Source: Favolaschia claudopus
Lineage: Eukaryota; Basidiomycota; Agaricomycetes; Agaricales; Mycenaceae
Length of the DNA: 64,000 nucleotides
Direction of reading: 5' to 3'
NCBI GenBank assembly: GCA_037176885.1
Contig: JAWWNJ010000011.1
Span: forward strand, 2,852,001 to 2,916,000
The notes beneath the pieces were generated by a model. That model had not been told where the DNA came from. It made no database searches and was given only the letters and a program-made list of their open reading frames with translations. Numbering within the stretch: the stretch's first letter is position 1; each line of letters begins with the position of its first letter. Positions 56,050-64,000 of the stretch are shown here, in pieces. The translations under genes were made by a program, and so were the position numbers.

Positions 56050-57960
56050 GTCTTGAATAATCGATATTCGAGTCTCGACTCGATATCTGCACGACAAACA
56101 TCGAAAAGTGAAACCCCCACCAACTCCCCATACAGACGACGCCGCATCCCCCGTAGTGTGCACGCCACCTTCGAGACCTCCCCATTCACCGCTCGTATTA
56201 CCCGTGGTGCGCGTGCCACCTTCGCTCGTCGAGACGACATCGACATCGAATGCGAAAATGGCATGACATTGACATCAAGGTAGCGATGCGCGGACGCGCT
56301 CGTCTCCTCTTCGAACCTCTTCCCACGTCCGATGCACCTCATCCGCCCTCAAACGCGCGTATCAACCTCTCCTCAACCCCCGCAGAGACTCTGACGATGC
56401 CCCAAAGGGAACGTGCGGACATACCTCCCGCTTGCGCCACGTCATGCCGTCGGAGTTCACCCCCTCAACCTCCTCATCCACCTCTGGTATCATTCAGAAT
56501 ACCCTCCACCTGCATGTGCGGACGAACCATCGTCGTCATCATCGACCTCCACGTCGACTACTCCTGTTCCCCACACCCCGCGTAGAGGACGCCGCACCCG
56601 CATCCCGCCTTCGACACCTCCTCATGATCATTCCACTTGGAACACCTCATCCCCCGCTCGTATCATTCGCGTTACCCCCATCCTCGTCATCGTTGACATC
56701 TCCCACCACCACCACTCCGCACAGACGACCGGACGACGGACGACACCTCCCCCGACGCCACGTCCACATCCACAGCTTCACCTCGCCTCCCTGCTTTGTC
56801 TCTTCTGCTCCCCTCCCCCCTCTCCCTCCTCCAATCGCCCAGCCCCGCCTCCCCACCTCGAAAGAAGAGAAGAAACGAAAGACAAGAAACACCCACACAC
56901 GTAATCGGCACCCCCACCCATTTGAAGTATGTACGCCCCGCCTCCGCGTTTGTGCGATAGCTTTTCTCGGTCTGCGGGGAAGGAGGGTTAGCGGGTTTGT
57001 TGAAGGGAGAGCAGAGAGGAGGGCAAGGGGAGGAGTAAAAGGAGAGAAGGGGGAGAAGGAGAGGAGGGGGAGGAGGAGCATGGGATGGGGAAAGGGCTAG
57101 AAGGGTACGAAGAGGAGGCGAAGGCGAGAGGCGGGAAGAAGAGGGCAAGGGGAGAAGGAAATGAGGTGACGAGGGACCGCACGGAATGTACGCGAGGCGA
57201 CGGGCAAAGGGAGGAACGAAACGAAGCGAACAGGTTGACTGAAGGCGAAAGGCAGGAGGGCGGTACGCGAGAACGAGGAGAAAGATCGGAATACCATGGC
57301 GAGGAAAGTGCCGGCCAACGGCGACGGAAGCGAAGAGGAAGCCGAACAGGGCACGCGCCGCGAATTGCCAATCGACGACGGCAACGTTTATCGTAACGAG
57401 ACCAAAGAAGGACACCGAAGAACGAGAAAGAAAGTGACGAGGGAACGAAAGATGTCAACTCACAAGGCTCCAACAGGACCAGCTCTCCCGCATCAACGCC
57501 AGACACACACGCGATTTACGCCTCCAGTCCACGTTTCGTTGACCACGGGTATCCAGGAGCTCGGGTTTGCGCCGGTGAGAAAGGGGTCAGTGGGGTCTTC
57601 GAGCACTGCGGTGGTGGTTGTCATGGCTGAGGTCGTCTGAGATTGGGAGTTGTAGGAGGCGAGGAATCCTCCCCAGGGCTGCGTTCTTGCATCATCTTTT
57701 TGAGCCAGTTTGTTACCCCGAATAGGTGGCGGTAGAGTCGGAAGGGTACAGGAGGAGGTTAGGTGGATTGACTGCACCGTACAGACCGGGGAGGGCAGGT
57801 GAGATGAGAGCAAGCGTTTGCCATGAATGATGACGGTGATCCGCGCTGCGTTGCCATCACTGACGGTGTTCCGAACGCCGTGTGAAACGCGCTCTTCTTC
57901 GCTCCAACTTCCATCTCCTCCAAATCTCCTCTGTTCTCAAGCTGGCTGCGCTGCCCTGTC
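56050..57960 (-). pseudogene. Decayed 5' copy of the GH5 exo-glucanase gene (copy 3)
   Basis: 56100-56880 matches the giant intron (and copy 2 even better). 56930-57000 matches the exon around GLNWVRVPIPFW. 57440-57630 matches the exon with NLGGWFVLEP and the preceding DPANPF exon. 57670-57700 contains GCGTTCTTGCATCATCTT, the start codons of the MMQERS exon, with most of that exon deleted. 57830-57960 matches the promoter. The frame is destroyed by indels. No catalytic half is present; instead a truncated P450 follows. Confidence 0.75.
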
Positions 57961-58639
57961 TCCTCTTCATTTGCCTCGCATGAAGCGTCTGTCTGTATAC
58001 CGATCTCCGGACTGTTTCGCTTTTTGGGCGCCAACTGGGTCGTCGTCGTCTATCTGAAATCATGGTCTTGTCGCCTCGCCAAGGTTGATTGGGCGCATCT
58101 CTTCTCCAGAGCACCTATATCTCTCCAAGTTGACCACGATTAATTTACATCTGGACTCTTTTTGTGGCCTCAAATCTGGACCCGCTCTATTTAGATTCGA
58201 ATCCGCATCCCACCGTCAATTTTCGTATTTTTTCTCTCTTTCTTTCTCCTGTTTTTTTGCTTCCCATCGTTTCTGATTGCTCTCACTTCCCAATACTTAC
58301 TTGTTATCCCTAACTCGGCGCTTCATACTCAAACTGCATCCTCGCCCAGCTCGGCCGTCGAAACTACCCCCTGTTCTCACTAGCGCTGGCAACTCCATCG
58401 CTTCTCCTGAACTGTGCGGTGGTTTACCTCCCTCTTGTATTTCTTTCTCCGCAATACCACTCGAAGAGAATGCTGTGGAATGCCCCGTGGATTCAATTCG
58501 CCTCTGAGGTAACTCACTTCCTCCGTCACCCTCACAAATCTCTATTTATTTCTTGTACGTCTCGTTATAACTAGCTACCGCTCTTCTGAATCCTCGACTC
58601 ACAACCAAATCAAATCTCTCTCTTCGAAACCTGATGACA
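57961..58639. other. Spacer between GH5 copy 3 and the truncated P450
   Basis: Pyrimidine-rich sequence related to the GH5 upstream repeats. The last 90 bp resemble 48400-48490. No gene is supported. Confidence 0.4.
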
Positions 58640-59808
58640 AGGCACGGTTCTTGTCACACAAAATTGGGAAATCCGTCATCCGAGATATTCGTCATGCTAA
58701 AAGCCGGGGACTCGACGGCGTCGGTGCATTTTATGATGAACTGGGTACGTACTTCTACCTCGCAAATGCGCTAGAAAATAAATGGAGTCCGTCAATCGCA
58801 GTGGACGGCACACTATCAGAACACGAAATTCTCGAACAAACCTCTATTCTTCTTCTCGCAGGTCAAGACACCACGGCAAATACAATTGGCTTTGGTCTCC
58901 TAGAACTCGCTCGAAACATTGACTTACAAGATCAACTTCGTGCAGAGATCCACTCGTGTCTTGGGGATGGCGACATTGCGGTGTATGAGAACATGCCGCT
59001 GTTAAATGCCTTCATCAAGGTCTGCTTGAGTGCTGGCGATGAACTAAATATTGAGCTCGATGTAGGAAACCCTGCGGATGTACCCAGCTGTCTCATTATC
59101 CGACAAAGTTGCAGTACAGGACCATATACTCCCTCTATCTCAGCCTATCACGACATCTAGCGGAAAACACATTACCGAGATACCGATCATGAAAGGTCAA
59201 ACTGTATACCTTGCTACTGGCCAATATCAACGGTTCGTTTCTCGTTCATACATTGCAAAGTCGCATCTCATCACGATTACTATTTTATCCCTTCACTTCC
59301 AGCTCGAATCAACGATGGGGTGCAGATGCACACAAATTCAAACCGTCACGCTGGATCGATGATAGGCTCGCTCACAAAGAAGACGGTGTTGGGGGTTATG
59401 CGAATCTGTGAGTTCGAACATATTTCATCGTTATGTCAGGGTATGGGTAGCCAACTCACAACGTGTTCAGAATGAGTTTCCATGGCGGTTCCCGTATATG
59501 TCTTGGGTAAGTGTGCCATCTTTGCCAACAACAGAAAAAAACATTTGAACTGCCCTGATCTCCTTCTCGGATTCAGATGGCGTTTCGCGTAAGTGTCTTT
59601 CTTTGTCTTTTTCCTGCGCACTGACAAAATATTCCTGCGTAGGCTTCTTGAAATGCAGGTTTTCATCAGCGAACTGGTTGGGAAATTCGAGTTTTCTCTA
59701 CCTGCGGATGATCACTCCCGAACCGTGTGCCGCTATGCCTTGACTCTCCAGCCCACGTTGCGGAACGGCGAGAAAGGCGCTCTGGTCGCGCTCAAACGAG
59801 TTATGTAG
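58640..59808 (+). pseudogene. 5'-truncated, frameshifted cytochrome P450
   Basis: Only the C-terminal two thirds of a P450 is present, beginning around ARFLSHKIGKSVIRDIR with no membrane anchor or start. Landmarks are the I-helix LLLAGQDTTANT, the helix-K motif ETLRMYP (exon start after a 46-bp intron), FKPSRW, and the heme loop FHGGSRICLGWRFA spread over small exons; the stop is at 59806-59808. Near 59215 the frame of QTVYLAT and the frame of the expected ANIN stretch differ by one base, a frameshift that no splice resolves. It belongs to a different P450 group from 19434-21606 (CYP4/CYP52-like AGQDTT and GGxRxCLG). It is a non-functional fragment behind a GH5 promoter copy. Confidence 0.8.
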
Positions 59809-59859
59809 TGCATGTCGAATTAAGATTGAGAATTATCATCGTCCTTCCATGTCCTTCGA

Positions 59860-60025
59860 CACAGGGATCTTCCCGCCATTCATGTTCTCACCCTCATCGT
59901 GCCGGGGAGGGATTCACATTGAGCGCAATTTAGTTCGCGCACCAGGAGATAAAGGGTGGAAGACTCAAGATATCATCGGAAAGGAGCCACGCGACCGTGT
60001 GCTGCCCATGTCGGCCGTCGCGTTG
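59860..60025 (-). pseudogene. Fragment of the aldo/keto reductase 3' region
   Basis: The plus strand reads GATCTTCCCGCC, CATGTTCTC, GGAAGACT, GATATCATCG and GGCCGTCGCGTTGTA. These are the same phrases, in the same order, as 39598-39780 of the right reductase gene, with small deletions. It covers the last intron and parts of the exons on both sides. It is a third, heavily decayed trace of this gene in the window. Confidence 0.7.
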
Positions 60026-60557
60026 TAAAATGGCAAATGTAGCGGGAAAAGTTAACGCTTGATTTTGCCCTCCGCGTAGACAACTTGCCGCCTTCTCCAC
60101 CATTCATTGGATATTTAATCCAATTCTGACGCTGCATGAGTGTTGGGATACTCTCAGATCCTCCACTTCTCATCGCGATACCTGCCAACATTCACGCTCC
60201 TCAAAATAAGCTCAATGTAGACCCTACGCAACGGGGTACAAGAAATTGATTTTACACAATTCAACAATGCGCTACTACAAGAAATACAAGTACAAAGAAC
60301 ATTACAAGAAGTAGATACAGACAATCGTGAGGTTTTTCAGATGCGATGAGTATACGATAAGGAACGAATAGACGATACGGATGAAAGGTAAGCGGCAGGC
60401 GGTGTCAGTACGAGGTAAGCAAGAGGAAGCTCGAGGGACAAAAAACATGCAAGCGGAAGCACAACCAAACGAAGGAAAAATCGAATCACGCACCACCTCA
60501 CTTCAACTCACATCTACACCAACCAATAACTCGGCAACACCATCATCTGATCCTCCA
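60026..60557. other. Region left of the retroelement
   Basis: It is presumably the 3' flank of the gene interrupted at its end by the retroelement. No gene is supported. Confidence 0.4.
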
Positions 60558-60682
60558 TCTATGCCTCCTCGTCGTCTGGTGAGCAAATGAGTATATTTGC
60601 GGCCTAAAGCGAGGACCGTGCCGAGCGAGAGAAGCGGCAGATGGCTGCGCGACTTCAACTGGCAGCAGACACGGACCAAACA
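60558..60682 (+). repeat. 125-bp split repeat, outer copy
   Basis: It begins TCTATGCCTCCTCGTCG and ends GGACCAAACA. It recurs at 60953-61077. Confidence 0.9.
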
Positions 60683-60793
60683 CTACACGAGGACTTGTAA
60701 ATAAGGACGAGAACACGACTAACTAGCAAAAGAACTAGAACTAAAGAACAGAAAGAAAAAAGGAAGAAGAGACAGAAAGGGATGGTGGGTGGG

Positions 60794-61077
60794 TGCGAAG
60801 GAAAGCAGCTGCAGCAACTGCGAGCATGCTGAGAGGTGAGTGTGGAGGAAGAGAGAGCTTTGTCACGCGCGAGGCGTGATCGTGTAGCGCCGGGCCGGCG
60901 CGTGATGCGTCTCCTCCTTGCATAGACCCCGTTTGACTCGTCAAACACTTCTTCTATGCCTCCTCGTCGTCTGGTGAGCAAATGAGTATATTTGCGGCCT
61001 AAAGCGAGGACCGTGCCGAGCGAGAGAAGCGGCAGATGGCTGCGCGACTTCAACTGGCAGCAGACACGGACCAAACA
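60794..61077 (+). repeat. Internal composite of the two split repeats
   Basis: 60794-60952 is the 159-bp repeat and 60953-61077 the 125-bp repeat, joined without a spacer. This is the circle-junction-like structure from which split-repeat elements rebuild their ends. Confidence 0.9.
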
Positions 61078-61144
61078 AAGCAGCCACAAAGGGCCAGAGG
61101 GCCGAGAGAGGCGGACCGGGGAAGCGGCCACCAAAACAAGGTGC

Positions 61145-63349
61145 TCAGAGGGACGAAGAAGGTCGAGACGTTGTGTCGCTGAGTAGAGAGTCGGAGTGGG
61201 AAAGTTGAATCGGAGATGAGACATGGGAAAGGTGAGTTGCGAGATTGAACATCCGAGCGAATTCGAAGCGCGAGGCGGCATCGGCGATGGCGTTATCATG
61301 CGTCGAAATCCACGACGACTCAAATGTGAAGTCGAGTCGAGATGCAAAGCCGATGAATTGCCGCACGAGGTTCATTGTTGGCGGGGAGCGAATGGAAAGA
61401 TTGCGGATGGAAGAGTCGACAGCTTGATTGTCTACGTGAAACACTATGTGCTTGCCAGAGAAGTGTCCGCCCCAACGACGAATTGCCTGAATGATGGCAA
61501 AGAATTCCTTGAATTGAATGTCGCGGGACTTGTAGCGTTTAGGAATTTTTGTGGAGAACCAAAGCGAGTCGAAAACACCCCCCGCTCCTTTAGAACCACT
61601 CGCATCAGTATAAATATGAAGGGTTTCGCGGTTTGGCGAAAGAAGAAGAATGCCATTCCAAGCGGGGGAGAATGTTGACCACCAATTGATGTCACGCCGA
61701 ACATCGCGCGGGATGCGGCGGCGAGTGAAGGGGGCCTTAAAGGAGGCAGAGAAATCGAACATGGAACGCAAAAATGCGCGGGAGTAGGGCACGACCTGGG
61801 AGCAGAACTGAAGGTAGCCTGTGAGTTCCGAAAGCTCGCGTTGGGTGCAGTGCGACTTAAAACGCCAGGTCGACAGAAGAGTTTGAAGGAATACGAGTTT
61901 CTCCTCCGGGAGACGAGCCTCCATTTGAAGCGAGTCGAGGGTAATCCCCAGAAACTCAAGTGTATGTGTAGGACCGACGACTTTGGAGTCCTGAAAATTC
62001 AGACCCAAAGCCCGAGCCAGGGCACGAACCCAGGTGAGAGCTGCGTGAACCAAATTGGAGTCGACATCCGGTGCGAAAATCTTGAGGAAATCATCCAGGT
62101 AATGCCGTATGCGTGCAGGGATGTGATGCTGGAGAATCCAATGCAGTGCCTCCGCAAAGAGGTTAAAAATGTATGGCGCAGAGCGCAAACCAAACATGAG
62201 GAAGAGCTCGTAAAAGAACTGCCCACCCCATTCGTATCCCAGAAGCGGCCAATCGGCAGGGCGGATAGGGATGTGGCGGAAAGCCTGCTCCAAGTCAAGC
62301 TTGATCATTAGAGATCCACGACCAGAGTCGATCAGGTCAGCGACAGCACGATGGAACATCTCGTAGGAGATCGATGCCTCTGAATCAGGAATACCGTCGT
62401 TCACTGACCTCCCCCGTGGCCAAGACAAATGATGGATTTGACGAAGCTTGCCCGAGTGTTTCCTGACGGCTACCCCAAGAGGAGATGAGCGGAAGTGAGG
62501 GAATGGAGGCGAGGAGAAAGGACCGTTTAAGCGGCCCTTTGAAAGTTGGGATTGAATTGTGTCATCCAGAGCACCAGGATGTTGTAAGGCTGAGGGGAGA
62601 TTGCGGCCGAATTGTGAAATGGCCCGATCACCCGAGAATCCAATGTCGGCACCGTGATCAATAATGTGAAGGATTGTGGCTACAAAGGCCGGATCCGGGT
62701 AGTCGCGCAAGAAGAAAGCCCATGCGTCTCGTTTGAGGGATGAGGAGACAGACGGCAAGTCGGCAGAATCAGGCGGAGGGTAATTAGCCCGAGGTGCAGT
62801 GTTGGGACGAGGTGGGGGGTGAAATAGTGGCGGAAAGAGATGCTCAAAAGGGAGGTGGAAAGCCTCGGGATGTACTGTATCAAAAGCAACCCCTAACTGA
62901 GCCGTTGGTGTAGTGAGCTGAAAGGGAACAACCAAAGAGGGTGAACCACGGGACACGCGTCCTGAGAGTGCCGTAGACTCGACGGAGAGGAGCAATTGCT
63001 CGGCAGGAAGAGATGGTTGAGATGCAGCAGTAACAACTGGAACTGTCGTTGCACTCAAAGAGGTCTGCGCAACAGACTCGGTCAATTGATCGAGGAGCGG
63101 TGAGATACCAAGCTCGGCGCGAGAGGAGGAGGTGGAGTCGCAGCATCGAGCCCCGGTGAAGTAACGCCTGGAGCGGACACGCGAGCCACCCGAAAATCGT
63201 CGGGCAAACGGGCGCCGATAAATTAGAGGTGGATCTGGAATAAATAGCTTTGAGCGCTGTCGATAGCCTGCAGGATCCTTCTGCACGAAGGGGGATCCAG
63301 TAGACTTGGAAGACCAGGAAGACCAGTGAGACGACGCGGGTCGAGGCAT
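61145..63349 (-). CDS. Reverse transcriptase-RNase H of the split-repeat retroelement
   Basis: One uninterrupted frame of 734 residues. The first 250 residues are Ser/Pro-rich and unassigned. Reverse transcriptase motifs follow: RQIHHLSWPRGRSVND, MIKLDLEQAFRHIPI (motif A Asp), FGLRSAPYIFNLF (motif B), RHYLDDFLKIF (motif C Asp-Asp) and FLGITLD. RNase H follows with HIYTDASGSKGAGG, FKEFFAI, VFHVDNQAV and DNAIADAASR. The FGLRSAPYIFN wording and RNase H order are typical of DIRS-like elements. All catalytic residues are present, so activity is possible. No tyrosine recombinase, integrase or protease is encoded. Length is normal for the RT-RH part of such elements. Confidence 0.9.
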   Translation of the reverse strand: MPRPASSHWSSWSSKSTGSPFVQKDPAGYRQRSKLFIPDPPLIYRRPFARRFSGGSRVRSRRYFTGARCCDSTSSSRAELGISPLLDQLTESVAQTSLSATTVPVVTAASQPSLPAEQLLLSVESTALSGRVSRGSPSLVVPFQLTTPTAQLGVAFDTVHPEAFHLPFEHLFPPLFHPPPRPNTAPRANYPPPDSADLPSVSSSLKRDAWAFFLRDYPDPAFVATILHIIDHGADIGFSGDRAISQFGRNLPSALQHPGALDDTIQSQLSKGRLNGPFSSPPFPHFRSSPLGVAVRKHSGKLRQIHHLSWPRGRSVNDGIPDSEASISYEMFHRAVADLIDSGRGSLMIKLDLEQAFRHIPIRPADWPLLGYEWGGQFFYELFLMFGLRSAPYIFNLFAEALHWILQHHIPARIRHYLDDFLKIFAPDVDSNLVHAALTWVRALARALGLNFQDSKVVGPTHTLEFLGITLDSLQMEARLPEEKLVFLQTLLSTWRFKSHCTQRELSELTGYLQFCSQVVPYSRAFLRSMFDFSASFKAPFTRRRIPRDVRRDINWWSTFSPAWNGILLLSPNRETLHIYTDASGSKGAGGVFDSLWFSTKIPKRYKSRDIQFKEFFAIIQAIRRWGGHFSGKHIVFHVDNQAVDSSIRNLSIRSPPTMNLVRQFIGFASRLDFTFESSWISTHDNAIADAASRFEFARMFNLATHLSHVSSPIQLSHSDSLLSDTTSRPSSSL

Positions 63350-63422
63350 TCCGAGAGGAGCAATGCGAGTGGCTCAAAGACAAAAGACAGTCCGGTGGTC
63401 TCCCCCCTAGCAAACAGAAACC

Positions 63423-63581
63423 TGCGAAGGAAAGCAGCTGCAGCAACTGCGAGCATGCTGAGAGGTGAGTGTGGAGGAAGAGAGAGCTTTGTCACGCGCG
63501 AGGCGTGATCGTGTAGCGCCAGGCCGGCGCGTGATGCGTCTCCTCCTTGCATAGACCCCGTTTGACTCGTCAAACACTTCT
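63423..63581 (+). repeat. 159-bp split repeat, outer copy
   Basis: It begins TGCGAAGGAAAGCAGC and ends CAAACACTTCT. It is nearly identical to 60794-60952, with G/A at one position. Its last bases overlap the stop codon of the neighbouring gene. Confidence 0.9.
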
Positions 63582-64000
63582 AATACCAATACCTCAGCCC
63601 CCTCCTCTCCTTCTGCGCCTTTTTCAGCACTTTCTTCTTTTTCGATTTCGACTGCGTCTCGCCATCCTTCTCCCCATTCGCCGGACCCATATTCTCGCTC
63701 CCCTGCACCGGCAACGAAGACGAACTTGCCCCACTTCCCGCTACACCATTCGCATCAACCACTGGCATATCCCCCACCCTTGCAAGCTGCACCCACGTCC
63801 CCCCAATCCCCATCCCATCACACAAATCCCTCGCCACGCCGGGGTCGAGCAGAACCGTGATATCATCGGCGAGGAGATTGTGTGGTTTGAGCCCGCCGAT
63901 GCCTGCGGGAGGAGTGGCAGAGGAGGACGAAATGACGACCTCCCCAACCGAACTCCTCAATATCCTCGCAGCCTGCGTCCCCTCCTCACTCCCTGCGATA
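63580..64000 (-). CDS. 3' part of an unknown gene running off the right edge
   Basis: The frame is open from the window edge (IAGSEEGTQAARIL) to RRGLRYWY and a TAG at 63580-63582. The visible 139 residues have a short ordered stretch (LKPHNLLADDITVLLDP, then ARDLCDG and GTWVQLARVGDMP) and a low-complexity basic tail (KSKKKKVLKKAQKERRG) that looks nucleic-acid-binding or nuclear. I do not recognise the family. The stop codon uses bases of the retroelement terminus (TCT), but the same trinucleotide at the other end would also have given TAG before insertion. The protein is therefore probably unchanged, while the 3' UTR is displaced by 3 kb. Confidence 0.65.
   Translation of the reverse strand, partial: IAGSEEGTQAARILRSSVGEVVISSSSATPPAGIGGLKPHNLLADDITVLLDPGVARDLCDGMGIGGTWVQLARVGDMPVVDANGVAGSGASSSSLPVQGSENMGPANGEKDGETQSKSKKKKVLKKAQKERRGLRYWY

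Larger units (their letters stand above)
60558..63581 (-). mobile_element. Split-direct-repeat retroelement (DIRS/Ngaro type) without recombinase
   Basis: Two repeat types are split as in Ngaro/PAT elements. A 159-bp repeat occurs at 63423-63581 and 60794-60952, with one difference noticed. A 125-bp repeat occurs at 60953-61077 and 60558-60682. Read on the minus strand this gives A1 (63581-63423), the coding gene, the fused B1-A2 (61077-60794), a 111-bp spacer and B2 (60682-60558). The two internal copies abut exactly. TCT stands at both outer ends and at the internal junction, and no target duplication is seen, as expected for tyrosine-recombinase retroelements. At 3,024 bp it has no room for the recombinase gene, so it is non-autonomous. 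Confidence 0.88.

Noticed and set aside
61223..62311. Two plus-strand frames of about 150 residues
   Set aside because: They are antisense to the reverse transcriptase-RNase H gene, whose motifs are unambiguous.
60558..63581. LTR retrotransposon interpretation of the RT element
   Set aside because: The flanking repeats are not simple direct terminal repeats. Two repeat types are split between the ends and an internal junction, no target duplication exists, and no integrase or protease is encoded.
1..64000. CRISPR arrays, bacterial operons or Shine-Dalgarno sites
   Set aside because: The intron-rich genes show a fungal nuclear genome, and no regularly spaced short repeats exist.

Overview
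The window comes from the genome of a filamentous basidiomycete, most likely an Agaricomycete. The genes are split by many short GT-AG introns, mostly about 50-70 bp. The protein families are typical of mushroom-forming fungi: a seven-helix DUF6534-type membrane protein, a MYND-finger protein with a long helical N-terminus, a GFA-domain protein, cytochromes P450, a GH5 exo-beta-1,3-glucanase and a Helitron. Coding starts and exon joins were worked out by hand from splice signals and reading-frame continuity. No database was searched.

Layout. (1) 1.4-11.9 kb and 34.4-41.3 kb are the two arms of an inverted segmental duplication. Each arm carries the same gene block: an aldo/keto reductase, an unknown protein, a GFA-domain protein and a protein with a degenerate HNH-like region. 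The left arm holds about 4 kb more, including an old-yellow-enzyme gene. The aldo/keto reductase and GFA pairs are nearly identical. The other two pairs have diverged, and the HNH-like pair is broken at a different point in each arm. (2) The 22.5 kb between the arms is single copy: an anchored YtcJ-type amidohydrolase, the DUF6534-type protein, a complete P450, a long unknown protein, a Cys-rich GPI-type protein and a type II membrane GH5 exo-glucanase with a 1.3-kb intron. (3) 41.8-44.5 kb is a MYND-finger gene disrupted by a 560-bp MITE with 9-bp target duplications. (4) 44.8-60 kb is a mosaic of remains. It holds two decayed copies of the 5' part of the GH5 gene with its promoter and giant intron, a 5'-truncated P450, and a scrap of the aldo/keto reductase. 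Among these lie a secreted kinase-like gene and an apparently intact Helitron Rep-helicase, tail to tail with 4 bp between their stop codons. (5) 60.6-63.6 kb is a compact retroelement with split direct repeats (DIRS/Ngaro type) that encodes reverse transcriptase-RNase H but no visible tyrosine recombinase. It sits at the stop codon of a gene that runs off the right edge.

The redox genes (OYE, AKR, GFA, P450, amidohydrolase) would fit detoxification or secondary metabolism, but nothing in the sequence proves that they share a pathway. The strongest signals are structural: the inverted duplication, the repeatedly copied GH5 5' region, the fresh MITE disruption, the recombinase-less split-repeat retroelement, and the Helitron/kinase junction.
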